Assembly (NCBI GenBank): GCA_964358855.1
Contig: CAYHQQ010000004.1
Coordinates: forward strand, 62,001 to 126,000
Direction: 5' to 3'
DNA: 64,000 bases
From: UBA2396 sp038042175
GTDB lineage: Bacteria; Planctomycetota; Phycisphaerae; Phycisphaerales; UBA1924
The translations under genes were made by a program, and so were the position numbers. Under the pieces are notes generated by a model. It did no database searches and was not told where the DNA came from. It saw only the letters and a list, made by a program, of their open reading frames with translations. Positions 17,862 through 27,534 of this stretch are shown here, piece after piece (the first letter of the stretch is position 1; every line of letters starts with the position of its first letter).

Positions 17862-18284
17862 ATGAAAATCGTCGCACGACTCATGATCGCTCTGGCCCTG
17901 GTCTTCCAATCCCTGCCGGGAATTGGGGCGGCTCAGTGCGCGTCGATGCGCGGCGGCGAAGCGTTGGGCGAGTTCGTGCCGACGCGTCGTCCTTCGGTTT
18001 GTTCGTGCTGTTCGGACCCGGCCGCGGCAGGAACAGCGACATGCATGCCCCAGGAGATGGCCGTGACGTGCTGTTGCGGCGAGCCGGCGCGTGACCAACC
18101 GCAGGCTCCTCCCGTGGATTCCAAGGGCAAGGCGCTCGAACAGTTGCTGGGCTATCTGCCGGCAGCGACGTGCGTGTGGCGGCTGGAGCCGGCGCCGACG
18201 GCAACCTCGCCGATCCGTGTCGAGCAAACTGCCCGCTGGGTGGCCGATTCCATCCAATCGCTCCTGTGCGTATGGGTGATGTAG
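17862..18284 (+). CDS. Exported Cys-rich small protein leading the metal efflux cluster
   Basis: A 140-residue protein with an N-terminal signal peptide (MKIVARLMIALALVFQSLPG) and a cysteine cluster in the mature part: CSCCSD, then CMPQ, then CCCGE. No family is recognised. It stands 123 nt before the outer-membrane factor of an RND metal pump on the same strand, so a role as periplasmic metal binder is a reasonable inference. Small Cys-rich exported proteins are frequent first genes of such clusters in planctomycetes, but this one has no tested relative that I know. Confidence 0.6.
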   Translation: MKIVARLMIALALVFQSLPGIGAAQCASMRGGEALGEFVPTRRPSVCSCCSDPAAAGTATCMPQEMAVTCCCGEPARDQPQAPPVDSKGKALEQLLGYLPAATCVWRLEPAPTATSPIRVEQTARWVADSIQSLLCVWVM

Positions 18285-18406
18285 ATCCACGGTGAATGAG
18301 CGGCATTGCGCGCTCATTTCAGCGTCGGAACTTGTCGCCGTCTCCTTCCGCGCGCTCTGACGTGTGGAAGGACCGATCCCATCACCGCCATCTGGAGTCA
18401 CTCAAC

Positions 18407-19912
18407 ATGCACGCTCGCGCCACCAAGGGTGCGCCCGGCCAGGGCCGCCGCCTCCAATCGCCCGCCCGTGTTCTTCAACTCAGGCGACGGCCTCTGCGTC
18501 GGGCAAACGCTTGCTTGCTCGCGAGCGCGTTTCTGGCGCTGAGTGGGTGCGTTCTTTCGCCCCAGGGCGCCGAGTCCGAGCGGGCCCGTCTGGCGGACGT
18601 CGGCAAGGCGTACGAGCCCAGGTTCGAGGAAAGGGTGCTCGCGGACCTGCCCGACGCGCCCGTGTGGCAGGACATTCTGCACAGGGCCTTCATGGCCAAC
18701 GGCGATGTCGAGGGCGCGTACTTCAGGTGGAAGGCCGCGGTCGAGCGCATCGACGTCGCGGGGGCCTGGCCCAACAGCGACGTCTCGCTGGGGTACGAGT
18801 ACATGTTCTCGCGCGAGAGGATGAAGGCGTTTGATCGGAGCACCTTCACCGCCGGGTTCGACTCTGCGATGAGCCTGTCCTTGCCCATCAAGGTCGAGCA
18901 GGGCGCCAAGGTCGCGCTCGACGAGGCCAGGGTCGCCGGCGAGGAGTTTCGGGTGGCGAAGTTCGACCTCCAGCGAGCCGTGCTGCAGACCTGGGCCGAG
19001 TACGTGCTGCAGGAGCAACTCATCGCCCTGCGCACCGAGGACCTGGCCATCCGGCGCGTGCAGGCCGAGGCCGCCGCGGGCGGCGTGCGTTCGGGCCGTC
19101 GCGTGCGGGATGTCCTGGCGGCCGACCTTGACCTGCGGACCGACGAGAACGGGCTGCTGGACCTTCGCAGTGAGCACGACCAGACCCGAGCGAAGCTCAA
19201 CGCCCTGATGGGGCGACCCCCGCAGCTTCCCTTGCGTGCGCCGCTCGCGTTTCCTCCGCCCAGAGAGTTGCCCGACGACGACGCGGTGCTGTTCAGCGCC
19301 GCGGCCGACAGGTTCCCGGAGGTCGCGGTGCTGGGGCGTGAGGTCGAGGGGCGAGCCGACGCCCTCGAGCTGGCGCGACTGCGATGGATTCCCGACATAA
19401 GCCCCACGCTGGGATTCACGGGATCGCTCTCGCAGACCGTGGGCCTGATGCTCACGCTGCCGACGAACATCGCGGGAATCCGGGGGCAGATCAGAGAAGC
19501 CCAGGCGCAGCTCCGCGCGTCGCAGGCGATGCTGCGCCAGCGATCGTCGGATCGGATCGGCGAGTACTTTTCGCTCCTGCTCATGTACCGCAACGCGCAG
19601 CGTCAGGCCGCGGTGCTCGAGACCGCCATCCTTCCGGCGGCAAAGCGTCTGAGCGACGAGCAGGTGCGTGCATACGAGGGCGGGGCGTCGACGTTTGCCG
19701 AGGTCATCGAGAGCCGGCGCCTGCCGCTGAGCATCCGCGAGCTCATCGCGACCGCCCACGCCCAGATGGACAAAGCGCTCGTGGAGATCGAGTGCTGTCT
19801 CGGGCTGGATATCGAGCAACTCCCATCGGCGGCCCCGCCGCTCCCTCCGGGTGAGGTCCCACCCGCCCCGCCCGTGAATGCAGACAAGCAGGAGGCCCGC
19901 CATGAGCACTGA
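18407..19912 (+). CDS. cusC: TolC/CusC-like outer-membrane efflux lipoprotein
   Basis: A 501-residue outer-membrane factor. The N-terminus has a basic stretch, a hydrophobic core and a lipobox LSGC, so it is probably lipid-anchored. The rest is the long helical OEP fold in two repeats, with typical segments such as AVLQTWAEYVLQEQ and AEVIESRRLPL. The start at 18407 gives a proper signal peptide. It overlaps the adaptor gene by 11 nt and is followed by the pump, forming a tripartite CusCBA-type exporter. The symbol reflects the role in the operon, not close identity to the E. coli protein. Confidence 0.8.
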   Translation: MHARATKGAPGQGRRLQSPARVLQLRRRPLRRANACLLASAFLALSGCVLSPQGAESERARLADVGKAYEPRFEERVLADLPDAPVWQDILHRAFMANGDVEGAYFRWKAAVERIDVAGAWPNSDVSLGYEYMFSRERMKAFDRSTFTAGFDSAMSLSLPIKVEQGAKVALDEARVAGEEFRVAKFDLQRAVLQTWAEYVLQEQLIALRTEDLAIRRVQAEAAAGGVRSGRRVRDVLAADLDLRTDENGLLDLRSEHDQTRAKLNALMGRPPQLPLRAPLAFPPPRELPDDDAVLFSAAADRFPEVAVLGREVEGRADALELARLRWIPDISPTLGFTGSLSQTVGLMLTLPTNIAGIRGQIREAQAQLRASQAMLRQRSSDRIGEYFSLLLMYRNAQRQAAVLETAILPAAKRLSDEQVRAYEGGASTFAEVIESRRLPLSIRELIATAHAQMDKALVEIECCLGLDIEQLPSAAPPLPPGEVPPAPPVNADKQEARHEH

Positions 19913-21734
19913 CACGCCGATTGTCCGTTCCCGCGCCGGCAGGCCGGGATCGTGGGTGATTCTCCTTCTGGTCGCCGGCGGGTGTCTCTACGCTGGCATG
20001 CGCTGGCACGAAACCCTCGAGCGATGGCTCGTGCCCAGCACCGTCGCCGGTCGGCCCGCTGCGGTCGCCGGTGAGTCCCCGGAGAGAAAGCAACTCTGGA
20101 CCTGCGGGATGCACCCTCAGGTGATTCAGGATCATCCCGGCGACTGTCCGATCTGCCACATGAAACTCACGCCAATGGTCGGCGACGGCGCGAGCAAGTC
20201 GCCCGGGGATTCGGGCGTCGTGGTGATCGACCCTGCGATCGTGCAGCGCATGGGCGTGCGCGTCGCCGAGGTGACCCAGGGCCCCCTCGCCCAGACTCTT
20301 CGCGCGTTCGCAAGGATCACCGAGGCCGAATCGGCGCACCGAGATGTCAACCTGCGGGTCTCGGGTTGGATCCAGAATCTGCACGCCAACACCGACGGGA
20401 TGTCGGTGAGAAAGGGGGAGGCCCTCTTCGACCTCTACAGCCCCGAGCTCAGGCTTGCCATCGAGGAGCTGATCTCCGCGCACCGATCCGCCAAGACCAT
20501 CGCGAGCGACACGAACAGCTCGCTGCGCGAGACGAGCGAGTCTCTGGTCGCCGCGGCCGAGAGCCGTTTGCTCGCCCTGGATCTGTCGCCCGAGCAGGTC
20601 AAGGAATTCGGTTCGATGGAGCGAGCCCCCCTGGTGGTGTCGATTGTGTCGCCCGTCGACGGCCACATCACCGAGAAGGCTGGCGTGTACACCGGATCGT
20701 CGGTCACGGCCGGGCAGCGAGTCCTTCGGATCGCCCAGCGGACCACGATGTGGGTCGAGGGACGAGTGCCCGAGGGCGACCTTGGGCGCGTGCGGATCGG
20801 GCAGAAGATGCGGGCCCGGGTCGACGCGTACCCCGGACGGGCGTTCGAGGGCGAGGTGATCTTCATCCACCCGCACCTGGACGAGATGACGCGGACGGCG
20901 CTGGTCCGGATGCAACTCGCAAACCACGACGGCGCACTGCACGAAGGGATGTATGCGAACCTGGACATCGAGGTGGGAAGTGGCGAACTCGCCGTGCTGG
21001 TTCCACGGGAGGCGATCATCGATTCGGGAGAGTCGCAGGTCGTCTTCGTCAGCGCCGGCAAGGGGCGGTACGAGCCCCGCCGGGTTGTGATGGGCCTGGG
21101 CGGGGAGAAGGGCCTCGTGCAGGTGCTCAGCGGCCTCAAGGCGGGCGAGCAGGTTGTCGCCAGCGGGCAGTTCCTGGTGGATTCCGAGAGCCGGCTGCGC
21201 GAGGCGATCGCCAAGTTTCTGGATCAAAGTCCGGCCGCCGCCGTGCCCGCGGGCGGAGCCAAATCCTCTTCGGACGTCAAGGTGCTCCGCATCTCGGTGT
21301 CGCCGGCTAAGGTCGACGCGGTTGTCGCTGGCTATCTGGCGCTCGCCGAAGCGCTGGGCGCGACTCAGAAGGAGGATTCGCCATTGAAGGTCGAGGAGCT
21401 CGTCGCGTCCATCCACGCGCTCCACGCCGAGGTGACTGTCCCCGAGGGCGTCCGCCTCATCACGTCCGCGGCGAGCGCCGCCGAGGCCATGAAGGGCCAG
21501 TCGCTCGACAGACAACGCGAACTTTTCAAGGCTTTGAGCGCCCTGGTGATCGATCTGGTGGAGGCGATGCCGCCCTCTCCCGCGATCGTCGCCTCGCTTT
21601 ACGTGGTCAACTGCCCGATGGCCAAGGGCGACTGGCTGCAGCGGACACGGGAGGTCGCCAACCCGTACTACGCCCAGGAAATGAAGGAGTGTGGCTCGGT
21701 AGTGCGGTCGGTTGGTGCGAAAGGGGGGAAGTGA
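19902..21734 (+). CDS. cusB: CusB-like RND adaptor with heavy-metal-binding and DUF3347-like domains
   Basis: A 610-residue periplasmic adaptor. After one N-terminal membrane helix (about 20-35) comes a heavy-metal-binding domain WTCGMHPQV...CPICHMKLTP at about 65-95, then the barrel-sandwich/hairpin adaptor core with VSIVSPVDGHI and AGQRVLRIA segments, and a C-terminal DUF3347-like region (about 480-605) with the characteristic CPMAKGDWLQ...NPYY...CG end. Both extra domains probably capture metal and hand it to the pump. The start at 19902 follows an AGGAG site. It is tightly linked to the genes on either side. Confidence 0.88.
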   Translation: MSTDTPIVRSRAGRPGSWVILLLVAGGCLYAGMRWHETLERWLVPSTVAGRPAAVAGESPERKQLWTCGMHPQVIQDHPGDCPICHMKLTPMVGDGASKSPGDSGVVVIDPAIVQRMGVRVAEVTQGPLAQTLRAFARITEAESAHRDVNLRVSGWIQNLHANTDGMSVRKGEALFDLYSPELRLAIEELISAHRSAKTIASDTNSSLRETSESLVAAAESRLLALDLSPEQVKEFGSMERAPLVVSIVSPVDGHITEKAGVYTGSSVTAGQRVLRIAQRTTMWVEGRVPEGDLGRVRIGQKMRARVDAYPGRAFEGEVIFIHPHLDEMTRTALVRMQLANHDGALHEGMYANLDIEVGSGELAVLVPREAIIDSGESQVVFVSAGKGRYEPRRVVMGLGGEKGLVQVLSGLKAGEQVVASGQFLVDSESRLREAIAKFLDQSPAAAVPAGGAKSSSDVKVLRISVSPAKVDAVVAGYLALAEALGATQKEDSPLKVEELVASIHALHAEVTVPEGVRLITSAASAAEAMKGQSLDRQRELFKALSALVIDLVEAMPPSPAIVASLYVVNCPMAKGDWLQRTREVANPYYAQEMKECGSVVRSVGAKGGK

Positions 21735-21737
21735 CGC

Positions 21738-24700
21738 GTGATTGCCCGCATCATCGAACTCTCGGTCCGCAATCGCCTCATGGTGCTGATGCTCACGGCG
21801 ATGCTCGTGGGCTCGGGTGTCTGGAGCATCTTCCGCATCCGCCTGGACGCGATCCCCGACCTGTCGGACGTGCAGGTGATCGTCACCACCGAGTACCCGG
21901 GACAGAATCCCGAGGTGGTCGACCAGCAGGTGACCTACCCGCTCGCCAGCGCGATGCTCGCCGTGCCGGGCTCGACGGTGGTCCGCGGGTACAGCATGTT
22001 CGAGCAGTCGTTCGTGTACGTGCTCTTCGAGGACGGCACGGACATCTACTGGGCTCGCAGCCGTGTGCTTGAGTACCTGAACTTCGCGCGTGACCGGTTG
22101 CCCAAGGGCGTCGAGCCCAAACTCGGGCCCGACGCGACCGGTGTCGGATGGGTGTACCAGTACGTTCTCTATCCCGGCTACTACAGCCCCGACCATCCCA
22201 AGGGATTCTGGCGCGACACGGAGAAGGACCGGTGGTACGCGACGTCCGACGAAGCGCCGGCCACGCGCCGGGAACATCTGGTCAAGGTCCGGGCGTTCGA
22301 GAAGCCGGGCACCGACCCGCTCACCGAAACGCCGCTCGTTTCCGCGAACCTGGACCTGGCACAGCTCCGCGGGCTCCAGGACTGGTATCTCCGCTATCCG
22401 CTGACCTCCGTCGAGGATGTGTCGGAGGTGGCTTCCATCGGCGGCTTCGTGAAGCAGTACCAGGTTGTGCTCGACCCGCTGAAGCTCCAGGCGTTTGGAG
22501 TTCCGCTCAGCGACGTGATGATGGCCATCCAGCGCTCCAACAACGATGTGGGTGGGTCGGTGATCGAGCTCGCCGAGAACGAGTACATGGTCCGCAGCCG
22601 CGGCTACCTCAAGGGTCTGGAGGATCTGGCCGAGGTTCCAGTCGCCCTTGGAGACAAGGGAGTTCCCATCACGCTGGGCGAGATCGCCACGCTGCAGATC
22701 GGCGGGGAGATGCGACGGGGTGTTGGCGAGCTCGACGGAAAGGGTGAGGCCGTCGGCGGCGTGGTGGTCGCTCGCTTCGGCGCCAACGCCTACAAGGTCA
22801 TCGCCGACGTGAAGGCAAAGCTCGCGTCGCTCGAGGATGGGCTCCCGCCCGGCGTGTTCATCAAGCCCACGTACGACCGGTCGAAGCTGATCGATCGATC
22901 AATCACCACGCTGCGTAACACGCTGGTGGAGGAGATCGTGGTGGTGGGGCTCGTGTGCATCCTTTTCCTGCTGCACTTGCGCAGCGAGCTGGTCGCGGTT
23001 TTCGTGGTGCCGTCCAGCGTCGTGGCGGCCCTGCTGGTGATGCACCTCCTGGGCATCAACGCGAACATCATGTCACTGGGCGGCATCGCGATCTCGATCG
23101 GCGTGGTGGTGGACTCGGCGGTCATCATGGTCGAGAACGGGCACAAGCACCTCGACCACGAGGAGGACCGGGTTCAAAGCGGCCAACCCGCCACTCCGCG
23201 GATCGAGATCATGATGGCCGCGGCCAAGGAGGTCGGACCGCAGCTTTTCTTCTCGCTGCTGATCATCACCGTGTCGTTCCTGCCGGTGTTTGTGCTGGGC
23301 GGCGAGGCCGGGCGGCTGTTCAAGCCGCTGGCGTTCACCAAGACCTTCGCGATGTCGGCGGCGGCGCTGCTCTCGATCACCATCATCCCGGTCCTGATGT
23401 GCTACTTCATCACCGGGCGGGTGCTCCCTGCCCGGTGGGGCGCGTGGCGAAACACCGCCATCACCCTTGGGGCCATGCTCATTCCCGCCGCGGCCTTGCT
23501 CATGGTCGCGTCGAGCCTGCCGCACCTGGCGCCGTACCGCTGGTGGATCGCGGGCGGCTGGGCGGTGCTGACGGCCATGCTGCTCCTGCCGCAGAAGATC
23601 ATCCACGAGCAGCACAGCCCGATCAGTCGCGCCCTGCAGTGGCTCTACGAGCCGGCGTTTCGGCTCGCGATGGCGCACCCATGGAGCGTGCTGGTGCTCG
23701 CGGGGGCCGCTCTCGCCTCGACCTACTACCCCATGACGCGGATGGGAACGGAGTTCATGCCGCCGTTGGACGAGGGCGACCTGCTCTACATGCCCACCAC
23801 CGACCCCTCCATCAGCATCACCAAGAGCAAGGAGCTCCTCCAGCAGACCGACAAGCTCATCAGCACGTTCCCGGAGGTCCAGAGCGTGCACGGCAAGATC
23901 GGCAGGGCGGAGACCGCCACCGATCCGGCGCCGCTCTCGATGATCGAGACAGTGGTGCAACTCAACCCAGACCACTCGCAGTGGCGGACGCGCCGACCAA
24001 CGTACTTCTTCGACGGGTGGCCGGGCTGGCTCAAGAAGCCGTTCGACGCCACGTTCTGGCCTGCCGAGCGGCCCATCACCACCGAGGAGCTCAAGTTCGG
24101 CTGGCAGGACGCTGACGGCGAGATGCACGCGGGACTCAACTCCGTGGTCTCGTTTCCGGGCATGGCCAACGCGTGGCCTTACCCGATCGAGAACCGCATC
24201 AACATGCTCGCCACGGGTATCAAGACGCCCGTGGGCATCAAGATCATGGGGCCGGACCTGAAGATCCTGGGTGAGCTGGCCGAGCGCGCCGCCAGCGCCG
24301 TGCGCACCATTCCGGGCACCGTGTCGGCCTACTCCGAGCGGACACTCGGCGGATACTACCTCGACCTCGACATCGACCGTGTCGCCGCGGCCCGCTACGG
24401 GCTCACGACGACCGACATCCAGGATGTCATCCAGTCGGCCATCGGAGGCATGAACGTCACCACAACCGTGGAGGGCGTCGAGCGATACCCGCTCAACGTT
24501 CGGTACCTTCGAGACTATCGCGACGATCTGCCGGCGCTGAATCGTGTGCTCGTGACGGCGTCCATGCCCGGTCCCGGGGGCGAGCGCGTGCAGGTGCCGC
24601 TGGGCCAGCTCGCCAGGATTCACATCACGCCGGGTGCGCCGATGATCCGCTCGGAGAACGCACAGCGCACGGCGTGGACCTATGTCGACATTGCGGGTCG

Positions 24701-25355
24701 CGACGTGGGCGGGTACATCGCCGAGGCTCGAAGGACCGTCGCAAGGCAGGTCGAGCTGCCACCGGGGTACACGCTGATCTTCTCCGGGCAGTTTGAGTTC
24801 TGGGAGAAGACGCTGCCGCGGCTGATCGGCGCCAGTATTCTGGCGATGGTCGCGATCGTTTTCCTGTTGTACGTGAGCAGCCGATCGTGGTTCCGCGTCG
24901 GGGTGGTGCTGATGGCGGTGCCGTTCAGCCTCGTCGGGGCGTTCTGGTTCATGCACGCGTTGGACTTCAATCTCTCGCTGGCGGTGATCATCGGTATCAT
25001 CGCTTTGGCGGGTCTGGACGCCGAGACCGGGATGGTGATGCTCCTCTACCTCGATAACAGCTTCGATCGCTTCAAGGCACAGGGTCGCATGACCTCGGCC
25101 AAAGACCTCTACGCCGCGGTGCACGACGGTGCCGTCAAGCGCATCCGCCCCAAGGCCATGACGGTGGCCGCGGCGTTCATCGGGCTGGTTCCCCTGCTCT
25201 GGGCCCAGGGCACCGGGGCCGACACGATGCGGCGCATCGCCGCCCCCATGATCGGCGGGCTTCTCATCAGCTTTGTTATGGAACTTTTGATCTATCCGAT
25301 CGTGTTCTACCTCGCCAAGCGGTGGCAACATCGCCGGGAGTTTTTGGGTGAGTAA
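21738..25355 (+). CDS. cusA: CusA/CzcA family heavy-metal RND efflux pump
   Basis: A 1205-residue inner-membrane proton antiporter, longer than the usual 1040 residues because of insertions in the periplasmic loops (for example around residues 140-200 and 740-800). The TM4 motif ISIGVVVDSAVIMVENGHKH carries the Asp and Glu needed for proton relay and resembles the monovalent Cu/Ag subgroup. GTEFMPPLDEGDLLYMPTT has the methionines typical of the metal path. It starts with GTG three bases after the adaptor stop. Substrate Cu(I)/Ag(I) is inferred from sequence style and the operon's other copper-type domains. Confidence 0.88.
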   Translation: MIARIIELSVRNRLMVLMLTAMLVGSGVWSIFRIRLDAIPDLSDVQVIVTTEYPGQNPEVVDQQVTYPLASAMLAVPGSTVVRGYSMFEQSFVYVLFEDGTDIYWARSRVLEYLNFARDRLPKGVEPKLGPDATGVGWVYQYVLYPGYYSPDHPKGFWRDTEKDRWYATSDEAPATRREHLVKVRAFEKPGTDPLTETPLVSANLDLAQLRGLQDWYLRYPLTSVEDVSEVASIGGFVKQYQVVLDPLKLQAFGVPLSDVMMAIQRSNNDVGGSVIELAENEYMVRSRGYLKGLEDLAEVPVALGDKGVPITLGEIATLQIGGEMRRGVGELDGKGEAVGGVVVARFGANAYKVIADVKAKLASLEDGLPPGVFIKPTYDRSKLIDRSITTLRNTLVEEIVVVGLVCILFLLHLRSELVAVFVVPSSVVAALLVMHLLGINANIMSLGGIAISIGVVVDSAVIMVENGHKHLDHEEDRVQSGQPATPRIEIMMAAAKEVGPQLFFSLLIITVSFLPVFVLGGEAGRLFKPLAFTKTFAMSAAALLSITIIPVLMCYFITGRVLPARWGAWRNTAITLGAMLIPAAALLMVASSLPHLAPYRWWIAGGWAVLTAMLLLPQKIIHEQHSPISRALQWLYEPAFRLAMAHPWSVLVLAGAALASTYYPMTRMGTEFMPPLDEGDLLYMPTTDPSISITKSKELLQQTDKLISTFPEVQSVHGKIGRAETATDPAPLSMIETVVQLNPDHSQWRTRRPTYFFDGWPGWLKKPFDATFWPAERPITTEELKFGWQDADGEMHAGLNSVVSFPGMANAWPYPIENRINMLATGIKTPVGIKIMGPDLKILGELAERAASAVRTIPGTVSAYSERTLGGYYLDLDIDRVAAARYGLTTTDIQDVIQSAIGGMNVTTTVEGVERYPLNVRYLRDYRDDLPALNRVLVTASMPGPGGERVQVPLGQLARIHITPGAPMIRSENAQRTAWTYVDIAGRDVGGYIAEARRTVARQVELPPGYTLIFSGQFEFWEKTLPRLIGASILAMVAIVFLLYVSSRSWFRVGVVLMAVPFSLVGAFWFMHALDFNLSLAVIIGIIALAGLDAETGMVMLLYLDNSFDRFKAQGRMTSAKDLYAAVHDGAVKRIRPKAMTVAAAFIGLVPLLWAQGTGADTMRRIAAPMIGGLLISFVMELLIYPIVFYLAKRWQHRREFLGE

Positions 25356-25416
25356 AGTCCCGCTCGCGGCGGCGTCGCCGCGGGCCCATCTGGTTCACCA
25401 CTTCAGGAGTCGGCGC

Positions 25417-26184
25417 ATGAAATCGTTGAATCGCTCGTTCGCTCTGATCTCGCTGGTCTGCCTCTCTGGCCTGGCGGTCGCCCAGCCCGCCGCCAAGCCC
25501 GCCGCCAAGGAGCCGCCCGCCAAGGCTCCAGACGCGGCAAAGGCCAAGGCGGTCGGCGACCTGTACTCACTGGCCACCTGCCCCATCTCCGGCGGCAAGC
25601 TCGGCTCGATGGGCGACCCGGTGGTCAAGACGTACGACGGGCGCGAGGTGCGCTTCTGCTGCGACTCCTGTCCGCCCAAGTTCGAGAAGGACCTGGCCAA
25701 GAGCATGGCCAAGCTCGACGACGCCATGACCAAGGACCAGCTCCCGCTCTATCCAACCGAGAACTCCGTCGTCACGGGCAAGAAGCTCCCCGCCAAGCCG
25801 ATCGATTGGGTTTACAACAACCATCTGGTCCGCCTCGGTGACGAGAGCGAGAAGGCCGAGTTTCTGAAGGATCCCGCAAAGCATCTCGCGGCCCTTGACA
25901 AGGCGACGATCGAGAAGCAGACCAAAGACTACCCGCTCAAGACCTGCCTCGTGAGCAAGGAAAAGCTCGGCTCCATGGGAGACCCCAAGGACCTCGTCAT
26001 CGCCGGCCGGCTCATCCGCTTGTGCTGTTCCTCGTGCGAGAAGGACGTGCGCAAGGATCCTGCGAAGTTCATCGCGCTCGTCGACATGGCACGCAAGGGC
26101 GGAACAGGCGAGAAGCACAAGCCCGACGCGGGTCACGCTCCCGGCAAGGACCACGAGGGAAAGAAGCCCGACAGCGCCAAGTAA
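25417..26184 (+). CDS. Exported YHS/TRASH-like metal-binding protein
   Basis: A 255-residue protein with a signal peptide (cleaved near LAVAQP) and two matching cysteine modules, each CP/CL...K-LGSMGDP followed by RFCCDSCPPKF or RLCCSSCEKDV, with a degenerate third unit in the middle. This is the layout of YHS/TRASH domains, which bind copper or other heavy metals. The tail is Lys/His-rich (KHKPDAGHAPGKDHEGKK), possibly extra metal ligands. It is last in the efflux operon, 61 nt after the pump, with AGGAG before the chosen ATG. Role inferred: periplasmic metal buffer. Confidence 0.75.
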   Translation: MKSLNRSFALISLVCLSGLAVAQPAAKPAAKEPPAKAPDAAKAKAVGDLYSLATCPISGGKLGSMGDPVVKTYDGREVRFCCDSCPPKFEKDLAKSMAKLDDAMTKDQLPLYPTENSVVTGKKLPAKPIDWVYNNHLVRLGDESEKAEFLKDPAKHLAALDKATIEKQTKDYPLKTCLVSKEKLGSMGDPKDLVIAGRLIRLCCSSCEKDVRKDPAKFIALVDMARKGGTGEKHKPDAGHAPGKDHEGKKPDSAK

Positions 26185-26189
26185 TCGGG

Positions 26190-26234
26190 CGCCCGGCGCG
26201 AAACTCCCGCGTGCAGGGGTGCTCGCGCCGGGCG
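26190..26234 (+). terminator. 12-bp perfect hairpin after the metal operon
   Basis: CGCCCGGCGCGA (26190-26201) pairs exactly with TCGCGCCGGGCG (26223-26234), starting five bases after the stop of the YHS-like gene. No run of T follows, so it is either a Rho-dependent end, an mRNA-stabilising hairpin or a bidirectional barrier rather than a standard intrinsic terminator. Confidence 0.45.
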
Positions 26235-26285
26235 TGAGCGGGGGTGGGGTTGGGGGACGACCACACGAATAAGTGGACCCTCTAG

Positions 26286-26562
26286 AAGCACAAGCATTCC
26301 GAAGGCACGGCCAAGGCCGAGTGCGCCCTGCCTGCCCGAGTGAACTTGCCGCTCAAAGGCATGTCGTGCGCGAGCACGATCGAGAGGTCGTTTGGACACG
26401 CGCCGGTGTCTCCAGCGCCACCGTGAGTCTCATGACCCACACAGCGGCAGGAGTACAACGCCGCCGCCAAGCATGCCGACTCTGGCCCAAGCCGACGTCG
26501 GGATCGCCACGGGCACAGGGGCCGACGTTGTCATCGAGGCGTTGGAGATCACGCGTGTGAAG
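26286..26562 (+). pseudogene. Remnant of a copper-transporting P1B-type ATPase
   Basis: Two fragments remain on the plus strand. At 26286-26426 one frame encodes LPLKGMSCASTIERSFGHAP, the heavy-metal-associated domain of CopA-type pumps. At 26473-26562 another frame encodes LAQADVGIATGTGADVVIE, the segment at the end of the ATPase P domain. Roughly 500 residues between them, including membrane helices and the phosphorylated Asp, are gone. It follows the Cu/Ag efflux operon, so a copper ATPase was once part of this cluster. The last few bases overlap the antisense sigma factor fragment. Confidence 0.75.
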
Positions 26563-27004
26563 CCCGAGCGGGCATGGCCGCGCTGTGGATCGCCCGTCGC
26601 ATGGCGGCCTTGATCCACCAGCTCGCGCAGGTGCTGAATCGTGCCCCTCGCGCCGGGTCGAACGTCTGAACGGCACGAACCAGGCCGACCGTGCCCTCGG
26701 CGATCAGGTCGGCGATTGTAATCCCTCGTCCCACGTAGTCCCTGGCGATGGCAACCACGAGCCGCAGGTTGGACCGCATCATCTGCTCACGGCTGGTGGA
26801 GCAGTTGTCGTTGATGATCTTCCAGCCCAACTCCTGCTCGTCCTGAGCGGAGAGCGGGATCGCCCGGTCCGAGTCGCGGATGTAGTCGCTGACCTCTGAA
26901 TCTGGAAGCGTCCTGGTGCTGAGGTCCAGATCGACGATTCGACTGAGGCTGGCTGAAGCGATCGTCCCGGATTGGGTCCGGATGGCGGTAATGAGCTCAT
27001 GCAT
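26549..27004 (-). pseudogene. Truncated sigma-70 family factor (regions 1.2-2 only)
   Basis: The 151-residue product contains a region 1.2-like segment and region 2 of a primary-like sigma factor: NLRLVVAIARDYVGRG, DLIAEGTVGLVRAV, FDPARGARFSTCASWWIKAA. Regions 3 and 4, needed for -35 recognition, are missing, and the last 20 residues run into sequence opposite the ATPase remnant. It looks like a gene cut by the same rearrangement that destroyed the ATPase. A short functional product (decoy or core-binding competitor) is possible but unproven. Start ATG at 27004. Confidence 0.7.
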
Positions 27005-27149
27005 GGATCTGTCCTCGCTTTGTGATTAAGGCTCGCACGCGAACCGGGGGCGTTGTGGCCCGGCGCTCGGCGGTCAGGTCCGCCCGTGACTCGTCGACCC
27101 GAATGTCGTCCGAGGCGATGAGTCCTTTGGTGGTATCGACGCGGGTTCG

Positions 27150-27332
27150 TTACTTGTTCCTGGCCGCGCTGTTCTCGATGTTGTTACCCAGCTTCCCGAC
27201 GTCCTCGCCGAAGCCCTCGGTCGTGCTGCACGCCGCGAGGACGGCGACGCCGATCACGAGTGCGACGACGGCGAACAGACGAGGCAGCGAGGAGCGGGCG
27301 GGCTTGGAGGCGGTAGGACGAATGCTCATCAT
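27150..27332 (-). CDS. Entericidin-family small lipoprotein
   Basis: A 60-residue lipoprotein with a hydrophobic helix and lipobox LAAC, then TTEGFGEDVGKLGNNIENSA, the typical entericidin A/B ending. Entericidins are small envelope lipoproteins linked to stress and stationary phase in proteobacteria. AAGGAG lies just before the start. It is one of many tiny envelope proteins on the minus strand of this region. Confidence 0.85.
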   Translation of the reverse strand: MMSIRPTASKPARSSLPRLFAVVALVIGVAVLAACSTTEGFGEDVGKLGNNIENSAARNK

Positions 27333-27534
27333 GTGCGAATCTCCTTGGGACTCTGCCGCCCGGTGCGGCGGAATGCTGCGGGCGCGAGGCGTGGATCGGC
27401 TCGGGGAGCGAAACCGCCAATGCGGCGACGTTCGCGACGGTCAATCGGAAGCGCGAGCTCTCGCAGCACGCTTCCAATGCGGCCCTCCCGTGGCAGGGAT
27501 TCGGGTCGGGCCAACGATCTCAACGCTCCTCTGA

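Noticed and set aside
19743..25331. Long minus-strand frames (844 and 752 residues) opposite the efflux genes
   Set aside because: Shadows of the adaptor and pump genes, His/Arg/Asp-rich and without ribosome sites.
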